From Chromatiales bacterium (GTDB taxonomy: Bacteria; Pseudomonadota; Gammaproteobacteria; Chromatiales; Chromatiaceae): 5,501 nt of DNA. This document shows positions 1 through 5,103 of this stretch, in pieces (the first letter of the stretch is position 1; every line of letters starts with the position of its first letter). A program made the translations under genes and the position numbers. Below the pieces are notes generated by a model. That model did no database searches. It saw nothing but the letters and a program-made list of their open reading frames with translations, and was not told the DNA's origin. The stretch covers positions 1 through 5,501 of the forward strand of contig JAKSCN010000530.1 of assembly GCA_022360595.1 (NCBI GenBank). The letters are read 5' to 3'.

Positions 1-105
1 CTCGGCCTGATTCCCGTCATCGGCTGGTTTCTCGTAAAACCCAAACGCCGCATCACCTGGTTTGCCCGCGCCCTGTTTGGCATCAACGGCCTCGACAAAC
101 AATAA
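1..105 (+). CDS. C-terminal end of an unrecognised membrane-associated protein (partial)
   Basis: This frame is open from the first base and ends at a TAA at 103-105, giving 34 residues; the start lies outside the window. The first dozen residues are hydrophobic (LGLIPVIGWFLV). A basic patch (KPKRR) and a short tail ending GLDKQ follow. That is the pattern of a last transmembrane helix followed by a cytoplasmic, positive-inside tail. The frame is preferred because its codons end mostly in G or C, as in the confirmed genes here; another + frame is also open across this stretch but gives a Pro/His/Arg-rich, non-protein-like translation. I do not recognise the family, and too little remains to assign a function. 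It runs toward the leftward operon, so the two transcription units converge in the gap at 106-235. Confidence 0.55.
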   Translation, partial: LGLIPVIGWFLVKPKRRITWFARALFGINGLDKQ

Positions 106-115
106 CCCCCCTCCA

Positions 116-132
116 GGCTCATCTTTTGAGCC
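116..132. other. Small hairpin after the partial gene
   Basis: GGCTCA (116-121) pairs with TGAGCC (127-132) around a 5-base loop, 10 bases after the stop of the partial gene. There is no T-run on either side in either direction, so it is at best a weak transcript-end structure and not a convincing intrinsic terminator. Confidence 0.3.
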
Positions 133-153
133 CCTAGGTAGTGTCTAATAGCT

Positions 154-175
154 CTGTGCATCCCCCGATGCATAG
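154..175. other. 9-bp hairpin between convergent genes
   Basis: CTGTGCATC (154-162) pairs with GATGCATAG (167-175) around a CCCC loop, with one G-T wobble on the + strand. It sits between the end of the + strand partial gene and the end of the leftward response regulator gene, where a bidirectional transcription-end structure is expected. No T-tract follows on either strand, so termination is only suggested by position. GCATAGG recurs at 208-214, too short to mean much. Nothing else is evident in the gap 106-235. Confidence 0.35.
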
Positions 176-235
176 GCACACAGGGACGTGGCCTCTCTCT
201 TTTGCCTTTGCATAGGGAGTGCGCGACATCAGGCG

Positions 236-922
236 TTAGGACTCATAGCGATAACCGACCCCGTACACCGTTTTAATCAATTGGGGGTCGGCCGCATCCG
301 GCTCAATGCGTTTACGCAGTTTTGAGATGTGCTGATCCAGGGTGCGGCTGTTGGGTATGTGTTCATAGCCCCAGCAGCGGTCGAACAGTTGATCACGGGT
401 GACCACTTGGCCCTGGTGTTCCTGGAGGAGCTGGAGAATACTGATATCACGGAGACTTAGATCAATGGAGGCCTCACCCCGTTTGGCGCGCAGTTCATTG
501 GGGTAGACGGTGAGATCGCCAAAGGCGAATGCTGTCTGCAGCGGGTGATTATTGTCTGTTTTCAGATAACGGCGGGTGATGGCGCGGATTCTGGCGATCA
601 CCTCACGGGTACCGAAGGGCTTACTGATATAGTCATCGGCGCCTAGTTCCAGGCCAACCACCCGGTCGATCTCTTCGCTTTTGGCGCTGAGGAAGATAAT
701 GGGAATACTGTCGTCGCGCTGCCTGATCTCGCGGCAGACACTGTAGCCGTCCTTTTTGGGCATCATGATGTCGAGAATGACAAATTGTGGCTGGTGCTGC
801 CGGTAGGCCTGCAGGGCCGCCTCTCCATCAGCAGCAGCGATCACCTGGTAGCCCTCACCGCTGAGCAGGTCATCCAGGCCCGTTCGGATATTGTAGTCAT
901 CTTCAGCAATGAGTATTTTCAT
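236..922 (-). CDS. OmpR/PhoB-family response regulator
   Basis: This is a 228-residue cytoplasmic transcription factor, phosphorylated by its partner kinase and binding DNA as a dimer. The receiver domain spans about residues 1-118 and has the acidic pocket E7-D8-D9, phospho-acceptor D51 in the ILDIMMPKKDG motif, switch residue S79 and invariant K101 in the SKPF motif. A winged-helix DNA-binding domain (about 132-226) ends in the usual YGVGYRYE hairpin, with a recognition-helix region around SRTLDQHISKLRKRI. The length is normal for the family. The ATG overlaps the kinase stop as ATGA (919-922), and a GGTGAG ribosome-binding site (934-929) lies 6 bases upstream inside the kinase gene, so the two are translationally coupled. 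A likely target is the TGTAAA direct-repeat site at 3958-3985 upstream of its own operon (inference). The receiver resembles CpxR and KdpE in general features, but nothing fixes it as either, so no symbol is given. Confidence 0.95.
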   Translation of the reverse strand: MKILIAEDDYNIRTGLDDLLSGEGYQVIAAADGEAALQAYRQHQPQFVILDIMMPKKDGYSVCREIRQRDDSIPIIFLSAKSEEIDRVVGLELGADDYISKPFGTREVIARIRAITRRYLKTDNNHPLQTAFAFGDLTVYPNELRAKRGEASIDLSLRDISILQLLQEHQGQVVTRDQLFDRCWGYEHIPNSRTLDQHISKLRKRIEPDAADPQLIKTVYGVGYRYES

Positions 923-2487
923 GATTGGCTCACCAGCGGAATCTGCAGTTCAAAACAGGCACCGGGGTCGGCATTTTTGAGCACCAGTTCCCCGCCCAAG
1001 CGTCGCACCTGCTGGCGCGCTATGGTCAGGCCAATACCCGTACCACTGACCCCTTCGGTCAACCGGTCATTGATGCGGTAGAAGGGTTTGAAGATCTGCT
1101 GGTGTTCAGCAGCAGGAATACCCGCTCCATAGTCACGCACCTGTACCTGCAGTTGCCCCTCGGCAATACGGCTGCGGATATCCACCGCCTTCCCTTCGGC
1201 GGCGTACTTTTCGACATTGCTCAACAGATTGTTCAGGATCTGCTCTAGCTGATCAGGGTCTGTCTCCACCGGTTGATCAACTTGCAGATCAAGTTTGGCG
1301 GTGATCCCTTTGGCCTGAAATCCAAGCTGAAAATTGGCCACAATGCTCTGGATCAGTTGATCGATTTCAACTGGACAGCGGTGGATTTTCGGCTCCCGGG
1401 AGAAGTTCAGTACATTACCGATCAGGCGCGACAAGCGCTGGCTCTCACTGCTGATCACCTGTAGGTAGCGCTGCTGTTGGGGCTCCTCCTCCAGTTGCTC
1501 TTCCAGCATCTCGGCATACATGCGGATATTGGTCAGTGGCGTTTTCAGCTCGTGCGAGACCTGCCCGACAAACGCCACCCGCTGGGCCGCCAGGCGCATC
1601 TCCCGGGTATGCTCCCGGTAGAGAAATATCGCCACACCGATCAGCACCAACGCCATACTCACCAGCAGAATCATCAACCCAAATGCTGCCGTATCGGCAC
1701 TGCCCAGATCATTGCCAAAGTAGTCCAGGCTCCAGTTGGTCAGGGGGTAGGAGAGCTGATAACTACCGGTAGGCTGCTGGTTGGTAATCTTCAGGCCGCC
1801 CCATTGGTAGATGATCTGCCCAGCGGCATCTTTCAAATGTATGCTGTGGCCGGTAACGCCAGAGGTATCAGGCAGCAAGGAGATGAGATCGGACTTCAGC
1901 CGAGCGGTATCCACCTCCAGCCCCAGGGTGTAACCTTCTGGCGCCTGCCACCAGAACAGCAGTCGACTCCCTGCTCCCCAGTGCCAGACACTCCAGCCGT
2001 GGCGCCCTTGGATTGCCTGATCAGCCTGGCTGCGGGTCACAAGTTTGGAAGCGTAGGAGACAACCTCCTGCTGGCGGTCGTTGTCATCGGCACTGTAGAG
2101 CAGTTGAGGGTCGTCCCAGATCATCTGCATGCGCTCGACAAAGCGTTGCTCCGCCTGGCTCATCCCATCCCGGGGAAACTGCCGTCTACCCTCGCTATCC
2201 AGCCAGAAGATCTGCTTAACCCGCAGCTCCCGGCGGAGCTGGTCGCGCAAACTCTCAGCCGTAAGCGGCCAACTGGGTAGCCTACCGGACCAGTCCAACG
2301 CCAACTCCTGCAAATAGGCCTGAAGGGTAGTATCAACGTTCTTCAGCCGCGCCTCCACCAACTGCTGGCTACGCACCTGCTGCATGGTGTCGCTACTACT
2401 AAGTAGCTGCAGCCCCTGCCAGCCGAGTAGGCCTAAGGGCAACAGCACTAGTAACATCAGCAACAGGGCGATTCGTCTTTTTTTCAT
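919..2487 (-). CDS. Sensor histidine kinase lacking a HAMP domain
   Basis: This 522-residue inner-membrane kinase should autophosphorylate on histidine and pass phosphate to the overlapping response regulator. Membrane helices lie at about residues 6-27, after MKKRR, and 268-290. They enclose a periplasmic sensor region of about 240 residues that is rich in tryptophan and that I cannot assign to a family. Only about 20 residues separate the second helix from the phosphorylation motif VSHELKTPLTN (H312), which leaves no room for a HAMP linker. The catalytic domain follows with an N-box (NNLLSNVEKY, N420 and N424), G1 box (RDYGAGIP, about 451-458), F-box (IFKPFYR) and G2 box (GTGIGL, 482-487), so all ATP-binding motifs look intact. 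AAGGA (2495-2491) precedes the ATG by only 3 bases. The gene lies 64 bases after the VWA gene on the same strand, suggesting one transcript. The signal is unknown; the VWA protein could supply or modulate it. Confidence 0.94.
   Translation of the reverse strand: MKKRRIALLLMLLVLLPLGLLGWQGLQLLSSSDTMQQVRSQQLVEARLKNVDTTLQAYLQELALDWSGRLPSWPLTAESLRDQLRRELRVKQIFWLDSEGRRQFPRDGMSQAEQRFVERMQMIWDDPQLLYSADDNDRQQEVVSYASKLVTRSQADQAIQGRHGWSVWHWGAGSRLLFWWQAPEGYTLGLEVDTARLKSDLISLLPDTSGVTGHSIHLKDAAGQIIYQWGGLKITNQQPTGSYQLSYPLTNWSLDYFGNDLGSADTAAFGLMILLVSMALVLIGVAIFLYREHTREMRLAAQRVAFVGQVSHELKTPLTNIRMYAEMLEEQLEEEPQQQRYLQVISSESQRLSRLIGNVLNFSREPKIHRCPVEIDQLIQSIVANFQLGFQAKGITAKLDLQVDQPVETDPDQLEQILNNLLSNVEKYAAEGKAVDIRSRIAEGQLQVQVRDYGAGIPAAEHQQIFKPFYRINDRLTEGVSGTGIGLTIARQQVRRLGGELVLKNADPGACFELQIPLVSQS
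929..934 (-). promoter_or_regulatory. Ribosome-binding site of the response regulator, inside the kinase gene
   Basis: GGTGAG (read on the minus strand) lies within the last codons of the kinase gene, 6 bases before the regulator ATG at 922. With the ATGA overlap it supports the chosen start and coupled translation of kinase and regulator. Confidence 0.6.
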
Positions 2488-2506
2488 GAATCCTTTTTAT
2501 TTTGGG

Positions 2507-2536
2507 GGCCGGGATCAAACAGGTTTGACCCCGGCC
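2507..2536 (-). other. 13-bp intercistronic hairpin between the VWA and kinase genes
   Basis: On the minus-strand RNA, GGCCGGGGTCAAA pairs with TTTGATCCCGGCC around a CCTG loop. All 13 positions pair, one as a G-U wobble (2529 with 2514). In the opposite strand's RNA that position is an A-C mismatch, so the structure favours the operon's own transcript. It begins 15 bases after the VWA stop and ends about 19 bases before the kinase ATG. No U-run follows, so it is not a normal terminator. It could stabilise the 3' end of the VWA message, set a higher VWA-to-kinase ratio, or be a palindromic repeat of the REP or MITE type. Only its structure is seen; the role is inference. Confidence 0.6.
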
Positions 2537-2551
2537 TCTGTGTGTCATCGA

Positions 2552-3889
2552 TTAGTATGTCTGCTGTTTTTCCAGCTTATACTGCTTGGCTTTAATCGCC
2601 TTACGGGCTCGGTTCCAATCTTTCGATTCAACCACCGCCTCAGCCTCCTGCTCCACTTCATCACTGAAGCTCTCCAGACTCACGCCCTCATCACCGCCGA
2701 TCAGATCAGCCTGCTGGCGCACATAGCTGGCGCTCTCTTTCAGCACCTTGCGGGCCTCCTCTTTGCGCCCCTGATCTCGCAGCTCCAGGGCCTTCTTACT
2801 TGCTTCATTAGCCACCTGTTGCGTGGCAGTAGAGAGTACGCTGGGCGCGCGCGCCTGCGCTACCTCCTGCTGCGAGGCACTGTAGGCAATACTGACCCGG
2901 TCATCCAGCTTTTCACTTTGCTGATTGGCCATATTTCGATAAGAGACCCGCACATCGGCTAGCTGACGCTGCTCGCCTTCCAGCCCTTCAGGCACCTCGA
3001 CCTCCAGGATGACATACTTCTCCTGGTCACTATAGAGCTGATTCAAGCGGGTGGTGACGGTAGAGCCGATAATCTCACTCTCGCGTCCCAACAGACGCAG
3101 CGGACGTACGCCATCCAGCAGTTCAATGCGGATGATCAGATCCTGGGCCACCACCGACAATACATCGCCAAACTCATATCGGAAGATACGCGCCAGATCC
3201 TCGGCATTGTCCACAAAGGCGTGGTTGCCATCACTGTAACCAGCCAGATTGGCCATCAGATCTTCGTTATAGCCGGCACCCAAACCAATGGTGGTGACGC
3301 TGATGCCCTCTTTGCCCAGCGACATGCCCAGTTCACCCAATTCGGTGGGTGATTTAGGTCCAACATTGGCCTGCCCGTCGGAGAGCAGAATCACCCGGTT
3401 GACCCGCTCTCTGTCCATGAATTTACGCACTTCGCGGGCACCCTTGCTCACACCGGCAAACAGCGCGGTGGAGCCGTCGGCCCGCATCTGCCGTATCGCC
3501 GAGCGAATCGCCGATTTGTTACTCACCCGGGTGGCTGGCACCAATACCCGCACGGTGGTGTCGTAGCTGATCACCGAGACAATATCCCGCTCATCAAGCA
3601 GGTCCAGCGCCATAATTGCCGCCTCTTTGGCGCGCTGTAGTTTTTCACCGCGCATGGAGCCCGATTGGTCAAGCACAATGGCGATATTGGCAGGGGTTCT
3701 GTCACGCCCGCCCTGCAACTCAAAGCCGGTTAGCGACACCTTCAGAAAAGCGGTTCGCTTGGCGCCAGCTTCGATCACGGGGGTACCCAGCTCAGCCCGC
3801 AGATCGATCTGCTTGGCCTGCAGCGGTGCGGCGGCAATCAACAACCCTGCAGCGGCTAAAAATAGCTTGTTTAGATAATTTGTTCTCAT
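2552..3889 (-). CDS. Secreted VWA-domain protein with intact MIDAS and helical C-terminus
   Basis: This 445-residue protein has a classic signal peptide: a basic start, a hydrophobic core at residues 9-21, and likely Sec cleavage after PLQA (A25). No lipobox cysteine, C-terminal anchor helix or LPXTG-type sorting signal is seen, so it is probably soluble in the periplasm or exported. A von Willebrand factor A domain spans about 66-245 with a complete metal-ion-dependent adhesion site: DQSGS (D74, S76, S78), T141 in GSTALF and D171 in LLSDGQ. Such domains bind protein ligands through a divalent cation. Residues 250-340 look like a beta-rich module, and 340-445 form a charged Lys/Glu/Gln-rich helical tail (for example ELRDQGRKEEARKVL). 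AAGGA (3901-3897) stands 7 bases before the ATG. It is the first large gene of the operon with the kinase and regulator, so a role in sensing, or as the regulated output, is plausible. It recalls YfbK-type and VIT-VWA proteins but shows no VIT domain. The exact function is unknown. Confidence 0.92.
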   Translation of the reverse strand: MRTNYLNKLFLAAAGLLIAAAPLQAKQIDLRAELGTPVIEAGAKRTAFLKVSLTGFELQGGRDRTPANIAIVLDQSGSMRGEKLQRAKEAAIMALDLLDERDIVSVISYDTTVRVLVPATRVSNKSAIRSAIRQMRADGSTALFAGVSKGAREVRKFMDRERVNRVILLSDGQANVGPKSPTELGELGMSLGKEGISVTTIGLGAGYNEDLMANLAGYSDGNHAFVDNAEDLARIFRYEFGDVLSVVAQDLIIRIELLDGVRPLRLLGRESEIIGSTVTTRLNQLYSDQEKYVILEVEVPEGLEGEQRQLADVRVSYRNMANQQSEKLDDRVSIAYSASQQEVAQARAPSVLSTATQQVANEASKKALELRDQGRKEEARKVLKESASYVRQQADLIGGDEGVSLESFSDEVEQEAEAVVESKDWNRARKAIKAKQYKLEKQQTY

Positions 3890-3892
3890 GGT

Positions 3893-3997
3893 TCAATCCT
3901 TATGGCTGTGGTGTGCTTTCACAGTAGCTACAGCCACAACCGCAAGGGTGAAAAGCCTGTAAAACGAATGTAAAAAGATTGTAAATGGTTTCATCAT
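3893..3997 (-). CDS. Possible 34-codon small membrane peptide ahead of the VWA gene (doubtful)
   Basis: An ATG at 3997-3995 opens a 34-codon frame that stops (TGA, 3895-3893) three bases before the VWA ATG. The peptide starts MMKPFTIFLHSFYR, continues with a hydrophobic stretch (LFTLAVVAVATV) and ends in a His-rich tail (KAHHSHKD), a shape compatible with a one-helix membrane peptide or a leader peptide. An AAGGAG at 4017-4012 is 14 bases from this ATG, which is too far; it is better placed for ATG-GGA-TGA at 4002-3994. Against it, the frame covers the TGTAAA repeats, whose 11-bp period is not a multiple of three, and the operon promoter may lie inside it. It is probably a chance frame but deserves a check. 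Confidence 0.2.
   Translation of the reverse strand: MMKPFTIFLHSFYRLFTLAVVAVATVKAHHSHKD
3897..3901 (-). promoter_or_regulatory. Ribosome-binding site of the VWA gene
   Basis: AAGGA lies 7 bases before the ATG at 3889, supporting that start and a full signal peptide. It comes one base after the end of a 7-bp inverted repeat (3903-3909 with 3930-3936), so it may be influenced by RNA folding. Confidence 0.7.
3903..3936 (-). other. Nested inverted repeat in the VWA leader
   Basis: In minus-strand RNA, TGGCTGT (3936-3930) can pair with ACAGCCA (3909-3903). Inside it, TGTG (3923-3920) can pair with CACA (3915-3912) around AAAG. The outer stem ends one base before the AAGGA ribosome-binding site. 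The loop segments are large, so stability is moderate at best. It could tune translation or serve as a DNA operator; nothing decides between these. Confidence 0.3.
3947..3990. promoter_or_regulatory. Three TGTAAA direct repeats at 11-bp spacing: likely response-regulator binding site
   Basis: TGTAAA occurs at 3958-3963, 3969-3974 and 3980-3985, each 11 bp from the next. The 11-mers are TGTAAAACGAA, TGTAAAAAGAT and TGTAAATGGTT. A fourth, weaker unit in phase, GGTGAAAAGCC (3947-3957), matches the middle unit at 7 of 11 positions. Tandem direct repeats one helical turn apart are the hallmark of OmpR/PhoB/PhoP-type regulators binding head to tail on one DNA face. The GTAAA cores, here 6 bases apart, fall within the spacing described for E. 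coli CpxR boxes. The site lies 68-96 bases upstream of the VWA ATG and about 175 bases upstream of htpX. The operon's own response regulator is the natural candidate to bind here, for autoregulation and possibly control of htpX. The repeats are seen; the binding protein is inferred. On the minus strand each repeat reads TTTACA, close to a -35 element. Confidence 0.65.
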
Positions 3998-4029
3998 CCC
4001 ATAAACAGCGTCTCCTTCACCCCCTCCAA

Positions 4030-4035
4030 AATATA
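4030..4035 (-). promoter_or_regulatory. Weak -10-like element for the leftward operon
   Basis: TATATT, read on the minus strand, matches five of six positions of the sigma-70 -10 box. No good -35 is found 17 bases upstream (the place holds CTGTTT). If used, transcription would start near 4023 and give a leader of about 130 bases containing the TGTAAA repeats. The alternative is an activator-dependent start downstream of the repeats, for which I see no clear -10. Confidence 0.2.
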
Positions 4036-4065
4036 GCCCGCTGCGTATACCGAAACAGAAGATCT

Positions 4066-4078
4066 AAAAAAATTTTTA
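4066..4078. other. A/T tract in the divergent control region
   Basis: A run of seven A followed by five T (AAAAAAATTTTT) lies upstream of the htpX promoter. Such phased A-tract DNA is typically curved or stiff and can act as an UP element. There is no GC-rich stem beside it, so it is not part of a terminator. Confidence 0.35.
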
Positions 4079-4093
4079 ACTACCTTGTCATTT

Positions 4094-4123
4094 GCTTGTT
4101 TTTTCATATGAAATACCCCATAT
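4094..4123 (+). promoter_or_regulatory. Sigma-32-like heat-shock promoter of htpX
   Basis: GCTTGTTT (4094-4101) resembles the heat-shock -35 (CTTGAAA-type). After a 14-base spacer, CCCCATAT (4116-4123) matches the sigma-32 -10 consensus CCCCATNT at every defined position. Transcription would start near 4130, giving a leader of about 30 bases before htpX. E. coli htpX is a known sigma-32 heat-shock gene, so the match is expected from biology as well as sequence. Possible sigma-70 -10 boxes overlap or follow (TATAGT at 4121-4126, GATAAT at 4138-4143) but lack good -35 partners. Confidence 0.65.
4102..4113. promoter_or_regulatory. Perfect 12-bp palindrome in the htpX promoter spacer
   Basis: TTTCATATGAAA is a perfect palindrome lying between the -35 and -10 elements of the heat-shock promoter. 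A dimeric regulator bound here would block RNA polymerase, so it is an operator candidate. Being A/T-rich and only 12 bp, it could also arise by chance in a promoter spacer. Confidence 0.35.
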
Positions 4124-4159
4124 AGTGACTCAATTCGGATAATTTAACGGCACCAAACC

Positions 4160-5041
4160 ATGCTAAGAATCGGACTTTTTCTGGCGACCAACCTCGCCAT
4201 TATGTTGCTAATCTCCATCGTTTTTCAGCTCCTTGGGCTGGAGAGCACCCTGGCCGCCAACGGCGTTGACCTGAACCTGCAGGCACTGTTGGTCATGTCC
4301 GCAGTAATCGGCTTCGGCGGCTCGATCATCTCGTTGATGATCTCCAAGTTCATGGCCAAACGCTCAATGGGTGTACAGATCATCGAGAAACCCTCCAATG
4401 AGCTGGAGAGCTGGTTGGTCAACACGGTGCAGCGCCAGGCTCAACAGGCGGGCATTGGTATGCCGGAGGTGGGTATCTTCGACTCCCCGGCGCCCAACGC
4501 CTTCGCCACCGGTGCCAATAAAAATAACGCTCTGGTGGCGGTCAGCACCGGACTGCTACAGGCGATGAATCGCGATGAGGTAGAAGCGGTGCTCGGCCAT
4601 GAGGTGAGCCATATCTCCAACGGAGACATGGTCACCATGACTTTGATTCAAGGCGTAGTAAACACCTTCGTGGTGTTCTTCTCCCGTATCGTCGGCCACG
4701 CTATCGACCGCATTGTGTTCAAGACCGAGCGTGGTTACGGCCCAGGCTATTACATCGGCTCTATTGTGGCCCAGATCATCTTCTCACTGCTGGCCAACAT
4801 CATCGTTGCCTGGTTCTCACGCCGACGTGAATTCCGTGCTGATGAGGGCGGCGCCAGCCTCTCCAGTAACCAGAAGATGGCCAACGCCTTACGCCGGCTG
4901 CAGCAGGCTCATGAGCCCCAGCCACTTCCCAATGAACTGGCGGCCTTCGGTATCAGCGGTGGGTTTGCCAGCCTGTTCAGCACCCATCCGCCATTGGAAG
5001 ACCGGATCGCGGCACTGGAGTCCGGGCGCGCATCACGCTAA
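4160..5041 (+). CDS. htpX: HtpX membrane zinc metalloprotease (M48 family)
   Basis: This 293-residue inner-membrane endopeptidase degrades misfolded membrane proteins on the cytoplasmic side and works alongside FtsH; it is M48B HtpX, close in length to the E. coli enzyme. It starts MLRIGLFLATNLAIM, very like E. coli MMRIALFLLTNLAVM. Predicted helices lie at about residues 4-25, 41-62, 157-178 and 198-219. The zinc site is HEVSH (H147, catalytic E148, H151), with the third ligand E224 in REFRAD. Other conserved blocks are WLVNTV, NAFATGA, LVAVSTGLLQ, NGDMVTMTLIQGVVNTF and THPPLEDRI near the end. All catalytic residues are present. The ATG has only a weak ribosome-binding site, but it is fixed by homology. 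The gene diverges from the VWA operon and has its own heat-shock-like promoter (4094-4123). A shared control region with CpxR-like repeats suggests possible envelope-stress control as well (inference). Confidence 0.97.
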   Translation: MLRIGLFLATNLAIMLLISIVFQLLGLESTLAANGVDLNLQALLVMSAVIGFGGSIISLMISKFMAKRSMGVQIIEKPSNELESWLVNTVQRQAQQAGIGMPEVGIFDSPAPNAFATGANKNNALVAVSTGLLQAMNRDEVEAVLGHEVSHISNGDMVTMTLIQGVVNTFVVFFSRIVGHAIDRIVFKTERGYGPGYYIGSIVAQIIFSLLANIIVAWFSRRREFRADEGGASLSSNQKMANALRRLQQAHEPQPLPNELAAFGISGGFASLFSTHPPLEDRIAALESGRASR

Positions 5042-5060
5042 GGCCTGTTAACCAACCTTA

Positions 5061-5095
5061 TGAGATCGGAGTCAAAGAGCTTGGCTCCGATTTCA
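5061..5095 (+). terminator. Stem-loop after htpX, probable transcript end
   Basis: Starting 20 bases after the htpX stop, a 15-bp stem (5061-5075 with 5081-5095) closes an AGAGC loop. Its core is ATCGGAG paired with CTCCGAT. Two pairs are G-U wobbles in the + strand RNA and would be A-C mismatches in the other strand, so it is adapted to the htpX transcript. Only TTT lies inside the 3' arm and no U-run follows, so it may stabilise the 3' end or terminate with help rather than act as a textbook intrinsic terminator. Confidence 0.55.
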
Positions 5096-5103
5096 CCTCC
5101 CCC

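Noticed and set aside
174..201. Imperfect inverted repeat AGGCAC / GTGGCCT
   Set aside because: The arms pair only with a bulge and the match is short, as expected by chance.
1477..2280. A 267-codon open frame on the + strand opposite the kinase gene
   Set aside because: It lies wholly antisense to a well-supported kinase, its translation is rich in Gln, His and Pro with no recognisable motif, and it has no convincing start signals. It is a shadow of GC-rich codons, as are the shorter frames opposite the regulator and VWA genes and under htpX.
236..2487. Assignment of the pair as CpxR/CpxA or KdpE/KdpD
   Set aside because: The regulator shows only general OmpR-family resemblance. The kinase lacks the HAMP domain of CpxA and the large cytoplasmic N-terminal region of KdpD. 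The CpxR-like GTAAA repeats alone do not justify the name.
2384..2962. A 192-codon + strand frame spanning the kinase start and the VWA end
   Set aside because: It overlaps two confirmed genes and the hairpin between them, and its sequence looks like an antisense translation (Leu/Ser/His-rich) without domain motifs.
2552..3889. Proteobacterial dedicated sortase system target
   Set aside because: A VWA protein next to a two-component pair suggested it, but there is no VIT domain, no LPXTG-like motif or C-terminal anchor, and no sortase gene in the window.
4066..4078. Run of A then T as an intrinsic terminator
   Set aside because: No GC-rich stem adjoins it on either strand, and it lies upstream of two divergent genes rather than after one.
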